Source: Hyaloraphidium curvatum (Eukaryota > Monoblepharomycota > Hyaloraphidiomycetes > Hyaloraphidiales > Hyaloraphidiaceae). From it: 64,000 nucleotides of DNA. Position 1 is the first letter of the stretch, and the number at the start of each line of letters is the position of its first letter. The notes under the pieces are model-generated. The model was not told the DNA's origin. It saw only the letters and a list, made by a program, of their open reading frames with translations, and ran no database searches. The translations under genes were made by a program, and so were the position numbers. The stretch covers positions 248,001 through 312,000 of the forward strand of contig JAIVFI010000015.1 of the NCBI GenBank assembly GCA_025558095.1, given 5' to 3'. Of the stretch, positions 30,038 to 41,004 are shown piece by piece.

Positions 30038-30437
30038 ATGTCTCTGGCGCGTCTCCCCCGCGTCCTGGCGCGGCAACGCGCCCATTTCGCCACTTCTGCG
30101 CTCCTGCGGAACGGCAAGGACGACAAGGGGCCGGAGAAGTTCGTGCCCGACACGAGCTTTGAAGTCCCGAAGACACAGAACCCGCTGGACCTCCTCGAGT
30201 GGGCTCTGCCGCGATACAGGACGTATCCGGTCTTCTCATCGCGTTTCTGTCTTTCTTCTCTTCCCTCTTCCGCCGGAAAGCCTGCACCCGTCCAAAATCA
30301 AGACGGCAAATACGATGAAGGAGCAGGAGATCATCAAGAAGCAGGAGGAGGTTACGCACATGTGGTGGAGAGAGGTAGAAAAGCTGGAAAAGGAGCTGGC
30401 TGAGGCGAAGAAGGAGGCGGCGGAGAAGAAGGAGTGA
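30038..30437 (+). CDS. Small coiled-coil protein with mitochondrial-type leader
   Basis: Two exons (30038-30222 and 30281-30437; 58-nt intron with a GTATCC donor) give 113 aa. The leader MSLARLPRVLARQRAHFATS is Arg-rich without acids, typical of matrix targeting. The C-terminal half is a charged helix, EQEIIKKQEEVTHMWWREVE, continuing KLEKELAEAKKEAAEKKE, likely a coiled coil. No family recognised; a small respiratory-complex or ATP-synthase accessory protein is one possibility. The donor chosen gives the family-neutral but frame-preserving join RYRT-LHPSK; GTCTTC a few bases later is an alternative. Confidence 0.55.
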
Positions 30438-30543
30438 TTGGGTGGGTTTGTTCCGTCTTCTACCCTTCGATGCTGACGTTACATAGTGCCGTCCTTTAAT
30501 CAACCGTGCTGAAGCGGGGCAATTGTATCTCTGTCTGCAAATG

Positions 30544-33500
30544 CTAGTCATGGTGTTGGCCCTCGACTTCGAACCCCTCGATGCGCGACACCGTGGTTCG
30601 GAACGATTCCTGGAGCGAACGCAGGTACGCGAGCAGCTCGTCCTCGGGCAGCGCGGAGGACTTGCGGGCCTGCACAAGCCGCTGGACCAGCTGGTAGCAG
30701 GCCTGCACCGAGACGGGTGAGCTCCTCGCATGCCCGCGAGGCGTCGGAACCACCCACGGCCTGCCTCTGCAGCTTCCTGGTGGCCTGAGACTTGGCCCTG
30801 GCCTCGTCGATCCGACGCTTGAGCTCGACCGCGATCTCGTTCGCCGTGGCGAGCACGTCTGCGGGCAGGCCGGTCGCCTCGGCGAGCCTCAATCCTGTGA
30901 ACCGTGCCACGGTTCAGCACGATTGGATCGGCGTGTCGGTGTTACTGACCGTAGTGCTGCTCGATCGTCGAGCCATCCTTGACGGTGTACAGGTACTTGT
31001 ATCCGGGAGGCCTCTTGTTCGCGGGCCGATCGTCGAGGGCCACGGAGAGGTGGAGGTTCACGACGTTCGGGTAGCTGTCGAGCAGGTGCGCGAGCTGGAT
31101 GAAGTGGGTGGCGAAAAAGACGAAGCTCTTGGAGCGGAGGAGCTCCTCGGATATGGCAAAGGAGATGCCGAGCCCGTCGTTGGTGGACGTGGCCCGGCCG
31201 AGCTCGTCGATAATGACGAGGGAGGTGTCGGTCGCGCTGCGCAGGATGTGCGCTATCTCGACCATCTCCGTGAGGTAGGTGGACGACTGGAGCTGCTCAA
31301 GGTCGTCGTCGTTGCAGGTCTTGGAGAAGATGGCGTCGGCGACTCGGAAGCTGCCATACTCTGCCGGCACGTAGCATCCAATCTGCGACATGACCTGCAG
31401 CAGCGCGATCATCTTCAGGTAGGTGCTCTTGCCGCTCGTGTTTGGCCCGGTGATGATCTGGAAGTTGTTGGCCGCGCTCGCGTAGCAGTCATTCGGGACC
31501 ATGGGATCGACCAGAACCTTCTCCTTGATCGGATGCCGCCCATTCTTGACGGCCTGCTCAATCAGAGTTAACGGGAGGTCATCTTGGGCCTCTCAAACCC
31601 ACCAAGGTATCCTGAGGGGCAAAGAATGCTTACAGGGACTCCCGGGTAGACGGCGGCTGTTCACTCACTGTGAACTCGGGTCGGACGCATTTCGAAACCA
31701 CACAGTATCCAGCAAATGCGGCAAGCATGTCGAGCAATGCGACCGAATCGGATGCCTTGTAGAGCACCGCAACGCGAGTCCTGATGTCGGCGAGGAGCTC
31801 CGACACGATGCGATCGCTCATGAGGTAGATCTCGGCCAAAGATTCGTTAATCCTGTGATAGCGAGTCAGCACAGACCCTGCAATTGGTCTCTCCCTGCAT
31901 TTGCACCTTTCGTTGAGCTTTTTCTGTTTGGCGTCGGCATGAAGGATCAGTTGCATGCCGAAAGCTGGCCATCAGCACACCCACAAGATCGAGCGTTGTA
32001 AAGTACGCCTGCTTCTTCCTCATCACAACGTTGATGAATGTCAAAGGAAGGTCATTCTGGGCAACGAGATCGCGGGGGCACGTGATTTGGAAACCCGTTG
32101 CCGGAGAAAAGTTGGGCTTCAAAGGCAGCTGGTACTGCTCGGCGTAGGTGTTCACGAGCTCGTACACATCGTTGGTGGTCTCCTTGTAGGTTTGGCGCGC
32201 CACTGCCGAGACGAAGCTGTCAAGCTTCGGCATGTTCTCGATTGCTCTGCCACGTCACCGTCGAGGAGACCGTTGAATCCAGCCTGGTCGGGTGCACGCG
32301 GATTCAAGCCAGCGCGCTGAGTGTCTTTGCGACCAAGTCACCTTGACTCCGTAGCATCTCTGGTTGCGCAACCCCAGCGGGCTCTTTTGAAACGTGATGT
32401 CCTCGTTAATCACTGCGAGAATGGCTTTAGCGGCAGATCGTGGCTAGGGCACAAGCGTTGCTTACCCTGCTCGATCTGAACCTCGATGTCTTTGAGCCTG
32501 GGGTCGCTGAGAACCTTGAACACGGCCTTGGCGAGCTCATTGCGGCAGCCCGAGATGGCCACGCGAACGACCTCGAGAGCCGTGAGCGCGTGCCGGAGAC
32601 CTATCACACAATTGATCGACTGCTCGGCGTGCTTTATCGAAGGCTTGGTCGGAACCTGGATGATCGCCGTGATGAGGTGATCGAGATCGAGGAATGACTT
32701 GAGGGCTGCGCTACAATCAGCACCAGGTGGAAACGAGAAGCGACCGATGCCCACAGCTTTGGATCGAGAAGAAAGTCTGTTCGTTGCCTATGAATTCCTG
32801 GACTGCATTCAGGCGGGCGTTGATCGTCGCCAGGTCCGTCGACGGCTGGAGGATGGTCATGCGAAGCAAACGGCGGCCCATCGGAGTCTGAGTCTTGTCG
32901 AGGGTTCCAAGCAGTGTGTGGCGGCTCTGTGGGTCCAACAAGTTGGTCACCAGCTCGAGAGAGCGGGCTGTCACTTGGTCGATCATCAGTGTGCCTGGAG
33001 CCAGCACGCCATGTTAGAACCGAGTCATGCTCCGCCGAGCGAGCTTCTCGCCTTCGACGACTGCCCACTTGAACTGTATCGAGTGCTCCACAAACTTGAC
33101 GCCCTGAGCTGCCTCGACGTACTGCAACAACGCTGAGCACGCTGCGAGGCAAAAGTACCTGGTCGCCGATCGTGAGAGGCGCGACGCGAGAGCGCAGACA
33201 CGAAACGTGCTTCGACTTCATGCCAAGAACGAGGTCTTGAATGTCGTCCTGCAGGCCGTACTGCTGGATGTACTGCAGACCTACCGCGCCCGTCAGATGT
33301 CGATTGTGAAGCGCGACGAAGGAAACGAGCTCACCAGCATCCGCGTTGAACGCTCTGCGGGCGATCGGCACCACCTCTACATCGAACTGATCCACGACGA
33401 GGCGCACGAGCTTCGATTTGGTCGGTTCGACGGTTGTTGCGCTCACAATGATCTGGCGACGCGCTGGGGCTGCAGTCCACGCGCAAAGCGGGCACGGCGA

Positions 33501-33893
33501 GCGTACCTCGACCGGGTCATACTGGAAAAGCTTGTACAATACTTTCGCGTACGTAGCAGAGTCCTGCAGCTGTGTCAGATAGCACGAAGCTGCGCCGCGT
33601 CAGAGATCGAAGTCCCCGCATCGTCGCCGCGGCCGGTTTCGCCTCTCACAGGTTCTCATGTCGACGGCGCACAGACCGATTTCGCCTTGAGAGCGGCCTT
33701 CTGCAAGGCACACGATGAAGAAGCCGCCTCCTGCGCTCGAGTGCTTGGAGCCCGTGCCCCTTGTCCCGCGCGACCGGCGTTTCGTCGACAAAAGGCTCTC
33801 CGACTGGCTCGGTGCCTGGCTCGGGGCGCGGCTCGGAGCCTCGCTGGCGGTGTCTGCCCGCGAGGGCGACTGCGAGGAGTCCGACCCGGCCAT
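30544..33893 (-). CDS. MSH4: Meiotic MutS homolog MSH4
   Basis: Fifteen exons give 847 aa: 33893-33650, 33589-33507, 33452-33335, 33280-33202, 33158-33052, 32994-32755, 32705-32466, 32412-32342, 32236-31985, 31923-31907, 31852-31669, 31611-31603, 31553-30950, 30894-30758, 30702-30544. MSH4 with MSH5 stabilises meiotic recombination intermediates and promotes crossovers. Orthology to MSH4 rather than other MutS proteins rests on the core LLDMLAAFAGYCVV, VRPEFT-DTL-AVKNGRHPI, and the ATPase (Walker A ITGPNTSGKSTYLK, Walker B LVIIDELGRATS, FFATHF). The N-terminus is Ser-rich. Exon 10 (17 nt) and exon 12 (9 nt) are required to keep conserved residues. Intron 5 (32995-33051) appears to be GC-AG. 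Start at 33893 chosen; an in-frame ATG at 33923 is possible. A meiotic gene implies a sexual cycle at some time in this lineage. Confidence 0.93.
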
Positions 33894-34053
33894 GGCCAGT
33901 CTCCAGGGCGATCGGATTCGCACTACCGGTTTGCAGTGCAGCAGCGGGCCCCCAACCTAACAGCCTCCCCAATTGCCAAACCCCGGAGCCCGGCCCGCTC
34001 CGACTACGATGGGCATGCTGTAGTGCATGTAGAGCTTCGAGAGCTTGCCGACG

Positions 34054-36281
34054 ATGGCCGCCGAAATTCCCGTAGGAGGGCAGGGGGTTGGGGCGGACCA
34101 GGCTGGTCCAAACTCTGCGAAGCCACCGAGCGGCATCTCGCCGGGCACGGCCAGTGGCGGCGAAACAGAGCTGCGAAGCGGCAAGGACGCGGACTCTGGG
34201 ATGCGTGCCGACGCTGCCGAGAAGGAATTGGCCGAGGCCAGGGCCGAGCTTCAGGTGCGTTGATTCCGTCCCCGACGTCGGCAGTGGTTGCTCACAGTGC
34301 GGTCAAGATGGAACGGGAAACAGCGGACTTGCAGCGCCGCATCGATCGGGAGACCATCGCACAGCAAGCTGCGGTCATCAACTCTCTGCGTGTGAAGCTG
34401 CACCGGCTGTTTTTCGGCGTCAAAGAAGCGTTGCAATTCCTCGGAGCTGCCGAAGGCCTGGCTGCGGACCTGAAGGGCTCTGCCGACCATGAGAGCCGTC
34501 ACAATGCCGGCAGTGTGGATGACAGCCAGCCGATCGTGTGCGAACGGACGGGCAGCACGCTCTCGTTCTCCGCGAGGGACCGACGGCGAAACATCGAGAT
34601 GCAGCTCACCGAGAGGGCTCGCTTGGCTTGCGTGCACCTCAGAAAGGCCGAGATGAACGTCGGAGATGTTTTTAAAGCGACGCAGGTCGAGCCGTTGGCA
34701 GGACCTGCCGAGGCGGATGCGAACGTCGGAGATCTCCCCCCGCTGCCATTGGATGTGGAAAGCGGGACCGACAACGTCCCACTGAGCTCACTGAAGGCCG
34801 ACAAGAGGCCCGAGCACACTCCACGATCGGATGCTTCCAGGACACCTGATGTGAAGATTGACCTGCAGTTCTCGCTGACGGGATCTAGTGAAGAAGGCGA
34901 TCTCGGCAACTCATCGTTTGCGACCCCGTCAGCTACACAAGTCAGGGACGATTGTGTGTCGTGCAAACGGCTGTCTTCGCAGCTGGAGCAGAACAAGGAC
35001 CTCGTTGCGACGTTGCGCACGGAGCTCCGCCGAGTGTGGGCTGGCCTTGCAGAGGAACGGGCCCACCGGGAGAAGGCGCAGATGTCCAAAGACATTCTCG
35101 AGCAGGAGCTCGAAGAATTGACTGCACAGCTGTTTGACCAGGCGAACCGCATGGTCGTGGAGGAGACACGTCTCCGCGTCGAACTGGAGACGGCAAACAG
35201 GGACCTAAACAACCAGATCCTGCGTTTGACACACGATCTGAAGGCGCGGGATGATATGCTAAGGAGTTTTAATCATCACGGCCATAATCACCATGGTCAA
35301 GGGGACGGAAGGAGGAGAGCACGGTCCTCGAAGTCGAGCCTGTCCGCAAGCCGGCCAGACCTTGCCGTTTCCGCGGCCGGAGCTCCAGCCAAGCGGGCAG
35401 TTTCGGTCTCGACGTCCTACCTGAGGGGCTCCAAAGACAACGTGTCGACTCCTGCCACCTCAGCACAATCGCTGGTCGAAGACATTGCGCCCGTAACGTT
35501 TGTCGACGCTGTTCTGCTTGCCGAATTCGCGGACCATCTTAAGGTCGCCAACTCTTTGCTTCCGTACAACCCGGTGGAGGCGCACTCGACAGCTTTCCTG
35601 AGGCGGTGCTTGGTTGAGGATGTCGAGCCGTGCCTCTTTTTCAGCTTTGGCAGCGGTCTCTCGGGAGGGAACTTGTGGAAGGTGGCATCCACCCTTGCCA
35701 CGGGGCTGAAGAAGCGCCTTCTGGAAACTGTTGTTGCCGGCAACTGCCATGTGCGCCCCACCTCCGAGGACGGCGCAGCGACGCAGTCGTCGTTGGTTCT
35801 CTCCAACAACAGTCTGCAAGTTGCTCAAAAGATCAAGGAGGCCATCACGGACGTGCAGCCCAACTTTGCCCCTCCTAGCACGCAGCAGAAATGCTGGCTT
35901 TGCTCAGGGATGCGGGAATGCGACCACCGTCTGTTCTTGCACCCTTCATCCAGCGCCTCCCAATCCCGGGAAGCCAACGGCGATGCCGAAGACGTTGCTT
36001 TGCCCGAGGGTGGGCAATTGATATGCCTTTGGTGCAAGGAGCGGATCAACGCGGTGCGCGCTTTCTATGAGTTCATGAGATCCTTGCAGATAGCCCCGAA
36101 TCCGGAGGCTAGCGAGCTGGAACTGTTTCGGCAGGCCATCACTTGTCGGCAGCAGATGGCGATCGCTCGGGTGGGAAGCATCAGCGGCGGTGCCCCGGGC
36201 GACGACGTTTCCCCAGGGCTGTGGTCACCTTGCCCCTGGTTTTCCGAACACTGGGAATCGAAGGCACGATTGGTCAGGTAG
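34054..36281 (+). CDS. SEC2: Sec2/Rabin8-type Rab guanine-nucleotide exchange factor
   Basis: Two exons (34054-34254 and 34308-36281; 53-nt intron) give 724 aa. Sec2 activates the exocytic Rab Sec4/Rab8 on secretory vesicles. The exchange coiled coil is visible at SKDILEQELEELTAQLFDQA followed by NRMVVEETRLRVELE, the hallmark of Sec2/Rabin. A second conserved region follows a disordered linker: FLRRCLVEDVEPCLFFSFGS, LLETVVAGNCHV and a C-x2-C-type segment QKCWLCSGMRECDHRLFLH, matching the C-terminal part of Sec2-like proteins. The N-terminal region is also coiled coil (KELAEARAELQMERETADLQ across the intron). Acts in the same route as the Sec9-type SNARE at 16357. The exact C-terminus is less certain because an intron near 36210 cannot be excluded. 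Confidence 0.82.
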
Positions 36282-36359
36282 CATCCCATCAATGTATAGC
36301 AATGTGTACATGTTCCACGTCATTCAATCAATCGAGATACTTCGGTGCCCCCACGCAAC

Positions 36360-36975
36360 TCAGTGCCTCGCCTTCAGCAGACCCAGCCGGGGAATATCGA
36401 TCTTGGGGCACCTGCAGGAGCGTCAGAGCTTCGTGGTGCATCAAGTTGCCCGGCGCCCGTACCGATTCTGGACAAAGAACACGCCATTCTCCTTCGCTTT
36501 GGCGGCCGCTTGCTCGTTCTGGACTCCGAGCTGCAACCAGACTTTCTTGGAACCCACAGCAATGGCCTCCTCGGTGACTACCAAGGCATCGGCGGAGTTC
36601 CGGAACACGTCGACCATCTTGCAGCGTCCATCAATTAGGGAACCAAGGCATAGTTTCTCGTCCGACCCACGTCCGGGACCACGGGAAGCTCCTTCAAGGT
36701 TGCATAGACTTTCGTGCCGTGGATCTCCTTTCCGGCCTCGGCGGGATTCACGGGATAGACGTCGTAACCTTGCCCCTGCAAGAAATGAAACACCTGCCGT
36801 CCACGAGGATAAGTTCGGCCGCCTGGCACGATAAGTTCGGCCGCCTGGCACAACCTTTCGCACTTACCTCATTGCTGGGCCGATCGGGCTTTGAGCTGGC
36901 TCCGACCACGGCAATGGTCTTCACGGAGCCAAAGAGCTCGCGGAGCTCCGCATCGGAAGGCGGTACGTATGACAT
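36360..36975 (-). CDS. CoA-binding (Rossmann) domain protein, YccU-like
   Basis: Four exons (36975-36868, 36793-36671, 36617-36463, 36411-36360) give 145 aa, the usual size for CoA_binding_2 proteins such as bacterial YccU. The nucleotide-binding start [18 protein letters not shown] has the GxSxxPxRPS motif; next come [25 protein letters not shown], a strand-helix with [18 protein letters not shown], and the end CPKIDIPRL. Family members fold like the CoA-binding domain of succinyl-CoA synthetase; their physiological role is unsettled. The first intron (74 nt) contains a perfect 22-bp tandem duplication. Start at MSYVPPSD chosen; the frame stays open upstream. Confidence 0.85.
36808..36851. 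repeat. 22-bp perfect tandem duplication inside an intron
   Basis: Two adjacent copies of a 22-bp unit beginning GATAAGTTCGGCCGCCTGG (36808-36829 and 36830-36851). They lie wholly within intron 1 of the CoA-binding gene. Without one copy the intron would be 52 nt, the modal length here, so the duplication looks recent. Confidence 0.9.
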
Positions 36976-37183
36976 CGAGAGTGTGTTGTGGGCGCAGGAC
37001 GCGGCGTCGATCTGGGCGTCGATCATCGAAGCTTCGCGAAGAGCCTGGCGCACACCTTCATTCCATCTGCATTTCGGGCCATCGTCTAACGAAAGGGCTA
37101 GCCGAGGATCTCTTTAGATCGGACGAAGCTCACGCGGCGGACATCAGTCCACGAGCGGTTCTCCGCTACATTCGGACGTTACA

Positions 37184-39440
37184 ATGGTGGGGAACCTGCA
37201 ACTTCCCCGGCAACCCAACACTAAACGCGGTCTTCGTACCGGTAACCCACCATTCTTGTGTCTTCCTCCGCCTTTCTGTGTCCTGCCAAGGCGGAGGAGC
37301 TCAAAGCGAAAGGGAACAAGGCCTTCGCGTCGGGCGACTACGATGGAGCCGTGAAGGCGTTCACCGAAGCCATCGCCGTGGATCCGAAGAACCATGTGCT
37401 CTACTCCAACAGGTAGCATTGCCATTTCTTGCTGATCGGGATCACCGTTTGCTTCTCGGCCTCCCCTCATTGCCTTTCCTCTCCAAAGGTCTGCGGCTTA
37501 CGCTAGCCTCCACGACTACGCCAAGGCTCTCGAGGACGCGCAGAAGACCGTGTCCTTGAAGCCGGACTGGGCGAAGGTGGGCACTGGCCTTCATCGTTGT
37601 TTGACGGCCAGCGACAAACTCTGATCTCTTTTGTCAGGGCTACTCCCGCCAAGGCGCCGCCCTTCACGGCCTGAAGCGATTCGACGAAGCTGAGAAGGCA
37701 TACCGCGAGGGGCTGAAAATCGAGCCGGAGAACGCTCAGCTGAAGAAGGGTCTCGAGGAAGTTGAGCGCAATGCTACTGGGGGCATGTTCGGTGGGTCTT
37801 CCGCCTTTCGCACTAGGTGGACGCTGCTCACTGCTCGTGGTCCTTCTGTAGAAGGACTTTTCGGTCCTGATCTGGTGGACAAGATTGCCAAGGACCCGAA
37901 GCTGGCCCCTTACCTTTCGCAGCCGGACTTTATGGCCAAAGTCAAGGCAGTCCAGGCCAACCCCAACCGCATCTCCGAATACCTGCAAGATCCTCGAATG
38001 ATGCAGCTCTTCTCGTCGCTGCTCGGGATCGGCAACATGGGCATGGGCGGTTTCGGAGGCAAGGACGGCGAAGCGATGGACATGGAGATGCCGGACTTTT
38101 CTGCATTTGCAAAGGAGCCGACGGCGAACGGCACCCACGCCAAAGCCGAAACGGGGACGAAGCCGGCCGCGTCCGCGGCATCCTCGTCTAAAATTGAGGA
38201 GGTCACCGAGGAGGAGGCTATGGAGGTGGAGGAGGTCAACGAGGAGGAGAAACAGAAGCGGGAAGCGCGCGCCGCGTCCGACAAGGAAAAGGAGATCGCC
38301 AACGGGCTCTACAAGAACAAGAAGTTCGACGAGGCGCTGGAGCACTACGAAAAGGCGCTCGAGCTGGATCCGTCTAACATCGCCGCTTTCTCCAACAAAT
38401 CGGCCGTGTACTTTGAGATGGGGAAGTATCAGGACGCGATCAAGACCTGCGAGGACGCGATCGAAGCGGGGAGGGAGCACCGTGCGGATTACACTCTGAT
38501 CGCAAAGTTGGGCCACCGAACTGGCGTTGCCTCGCAGGCGTTTGACGGTTGGATCTCTTCCGCAGGCTTTTCGGCAGGATGGGCAACGCCTATCTGAAGC
38601 TGGACGATCTCGACAATGCCATCAAGTTCTTCAACAAGTCCCTCACCGAGCACCGCACCCCCGACATCCTGACGAAGCTTCGCGACACCGAGAAGCTGAA
38701 AACGCAGCGCGCCAAGGATGCGTACCGGGACCCGGCCCTCGCGGAAGCTGCCCGCGAACGCGGCAACGACTTTTTCAAAAAGGGACAATGGCCCGATGCC
38801 GTGAAGGAGTACACGGAGGCGATCAAGCGCAACGAGGACGATCCCCGCAGCTGGTCCAACCGCGCTGCCTGCTACATCAAGCTGATGAGCATTCCGGAGG
38901 CGGAGAAGGACGTGGAGGAGGCGCTGAAGCGGGATCCCGAGTTTGTCAAGGCGTACATTCGGAAGGCCCAGTGCCAGATGGCCCGGCGCGACTTTGTCAA
39001 GGCCATGGAAACGCTCGAGGTTGCCCGCTCCAAGGACAAGGACGGCAAGAACAGCGTGGAGATTGGTCAGCAGGTGTGTGGCGCCGGCGCCAGACGCGCG
39101 GCGCACGACGCCCTGTCTCACATAGCTCTCTATAGGCGGCCAAGGCTCAGGGGATGCTGTACCAATCATCGATGGCCGCGCAGTCGGAAGGCAACAAGGA
39201 GGAAGTGCTCAAGAATGCCATGCAAGACCCGGAGGTCCAGCGCATCCTGTCGGATCCGGTGATGAGGCAGATTTTGAACCAGATGGAAACGGATCCCAAC
39301 TCGATCCAGGAGTACGTTGATCGTCGCTGACGGCACGTTTTGTAGACTCATGGTTCTTCGCACCCAGTCACATGAAAAACCCGCAGGTCTCAGCAAACAT
39401 CCGCAAGCTGATGCAGGTCGGAATCCTTCGAACCGCGTAG
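37184..39440 (+). CDS. STI1: Hsp70-Hsp90 organising co-chaperone Sti1/Hop
   Basis: Eight exons (37184-37186, 37291-37412, 37489-37576, 37638-37791, 37852-38506, 38566-39073, 39136-39311, 39368-39440) give 592 aa; yeast Sti1 has 589. It bridges Hsp70 and Hsp90 to pass clients. Visible order: TPR1 ([20 protein letters not shown]), a DP domain ([20 protein letters not shown]), an acidic linker, TPR2A ([20 protein letters not shown]), TPR2B ([20 protein letters not shown]) and DP2 ([20 protein letters not shown] ... [16 protein letters not shown]). Exon 1 contributes only the ATG, directly followed by a GTGGGG donor; the first amino acid after the 104-nt intron matches the family start. At 37852 two acceptors 3 nt apart are possible, adding or removing one Glu. 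Confidence 0.93.
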
Positions 39441-39589
39441 ATGAATGGTATCGTGTTGTACACTCAGGTCTGATGTCATCTGTCTGGAGGGAGAGAGGTT
39501 GGTCAACTCCTCCGTGAATGCTCAGGACCCGAGAAAGCCCTGCCCGAGAGCAATCCACACTCACCCATTCAGGTTCACGCCGGGTCGTT

Positions 39590-40760
39590 TTATCCGGCAG
39601 TTCCGCGCAACGCAGCGGGGTGGGTGAAGGTGGCAGGCCGCTGGCCGGTGGCGATGATGTGCAAGAACACTCGAATGAGGCACAGCGTCGCCGACCGATT
39701 CTTGTTGACTTCGAGCTTGTCCTTGAAGCCGTGCTTGTCCGAGCGGCCGGTACAGGACGGGCAGACCTTGTGCTCGACGTCGCCCTTGCGCAGAGGGTAC
39801 GCCTTGAGTTCCGAGAGGCACGTGGGGCACCGCTGCGACGTGTTGTGCTCGCCGAGCATCACCACCAGGAAGTGGCGCGAGAGCAGCTCGGCGATGCCGC
39901 CGCGGTACGGCATCTTCGACGACGAGCCCTGGCCAGCGCCGCAGAGAACCGGCGTCGCTGCATGCGGGGATCACGGGAGTATGAGACTCAAACGGGGCCC
40001 GAACGATGGGGCAAAGGTCCATCCCCAAGAATCTCGGCCGATCGGGACTCAAGTTATCGGGATCGCAGCAGTGCGAGGCAATTTCCTGGGTTCCCGTATG
40101 AGGTTTGTTAGTGGTCGCACGGAGCGCAGAGCTGGACCCTTGCGCGTCGAGCCGACAAGTCAAACCTCCCTTTTGAGCGGCGCTCCCCGGCGCATACCGC
40201 GCCCAAGGCTAGGCGGATCCCCGCCGGACGCAGCCCGCGTGGAAGGGAGTTCAAGAGGCACGCACAGGTTGCCTTCCACCGGCCGCCGCGGGCTCTCCGC
40301 GCGACCAGGACCCAGCATGGCGGCGCGGACCGGCGACGGCCAAGTAGACCACCACCATCCCGCCTCATCAACCTGCGGGGCCCCGCCATTCGATACGACC
40401 CCACGGTCTATCCCTTCCGCCGCCAACGCTGGGTCTTCCGCGACTTCACACGCGGACGCGAGCGACGTCTTCTCGGGATACAGTTACGCCCGCACGTGAG
40501 CCAGCACGCAGGCTGCGCACACGGCTCTTGATACCAACCAGGCCCAGTAGCACTTCCGGCAGGAAGCCAAGGGGCTTGCCCCTCACGCAACGCCTGAAAG
40601 GTCGCCTGCTGAGAATCGCACACGAGCCAACTCGGTGGCCACTCGTTTCTGATCGTTCGCACGAGATTCTGCATTTGCTGGTTGTTCAATTGGTTGACCG
40701 ATTGAGGCATGAACGATGGCGCGAGTGTCTCCCAGCTGCCTGGCAGGGACATCTCGAAAC
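39590..40760 (-). mobile_element. Degraded Fanzor (eukaryotic TnpB-like) nuclease gene
   Basis: The best part is the minus-strand stretch 39947-39590: LCGAGQGSSSKMPYRGG, LLSRHFLVVMLGEHNTSQRC, PTC ... VCPSC, EVNKNRSATLCLIRV and a TGQRPATF end. This is the RuvC-II Glu (ExxTS), zinc-ribbon and RuvC-III order of Fanzor/TnpB. The third RuvC acid (normally Asp in the NRDxNA motif) is Asn here. Further upstream, other frames carry NLVRTIRNEWPPSWLVCDSQ with RPRVKSRKTQRW (40752-40408), like a Fanzor N-terminal region, and GIDRGVVSNG (about 40420), like RuvC-I. Stops and frame changes separate the parts. TnpB/Fanzor proteins are RNA-guided DNA nucleases encoded by transposons. I see no terminal repeats. 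This looks like a dead copy, although unresolved introns are possible. Confidence 0.5.
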
Positions 40761-40945
40761 CTGCCGGCGCTGCTCACCACAAACCCGGTCGCTTCCGGCG
40801 AAGCAAGCCTCGCCCTTTGGGACGCCGCTTTCGTCGCCGCCCTCGCAGACCTCGGCTTCCGCGTCATTACCTTCGATCCCCGCGGGGCCGGCATGTCCTC
40901 GCACCCCGCAGGCCCGTACACGCTCGAGGAGATGGCAGCGGACTG
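40716..40945 (+). pseudogene. Truncated alpha/beta-hydrolase N-terminus
   Basis: The frame encodes TNPVASGEASLALWDAAFVA, ALADLGFRVITFDPRGAGMS and SHPAGPYTLEEMAADCAA, the first strands and helices of an alpha/beta-hydrolase (WDxxFxxxLAxxGFRVIxFDxRGxGxS). It then runs into G-homopolymer runs (about 40960-41000) and the convergent nuclease gene at 41005. No nucleophile elbow (GxSxG), acid or His follows, so the gene is cut to roughly its first 70 residues. Its start overlaps the distal end of the Fanzor-like remnant on the other strand, suggesting that rearrangement around a mobile element destroyed it. Confidence 0.5.
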
Positions 40946-41004
40946 CGCCGCTGGGGGAAAGAAGGGGGGGGAGAAAGGGGGGGGAAGAGGGGGGGGCGGG
41001 TACG

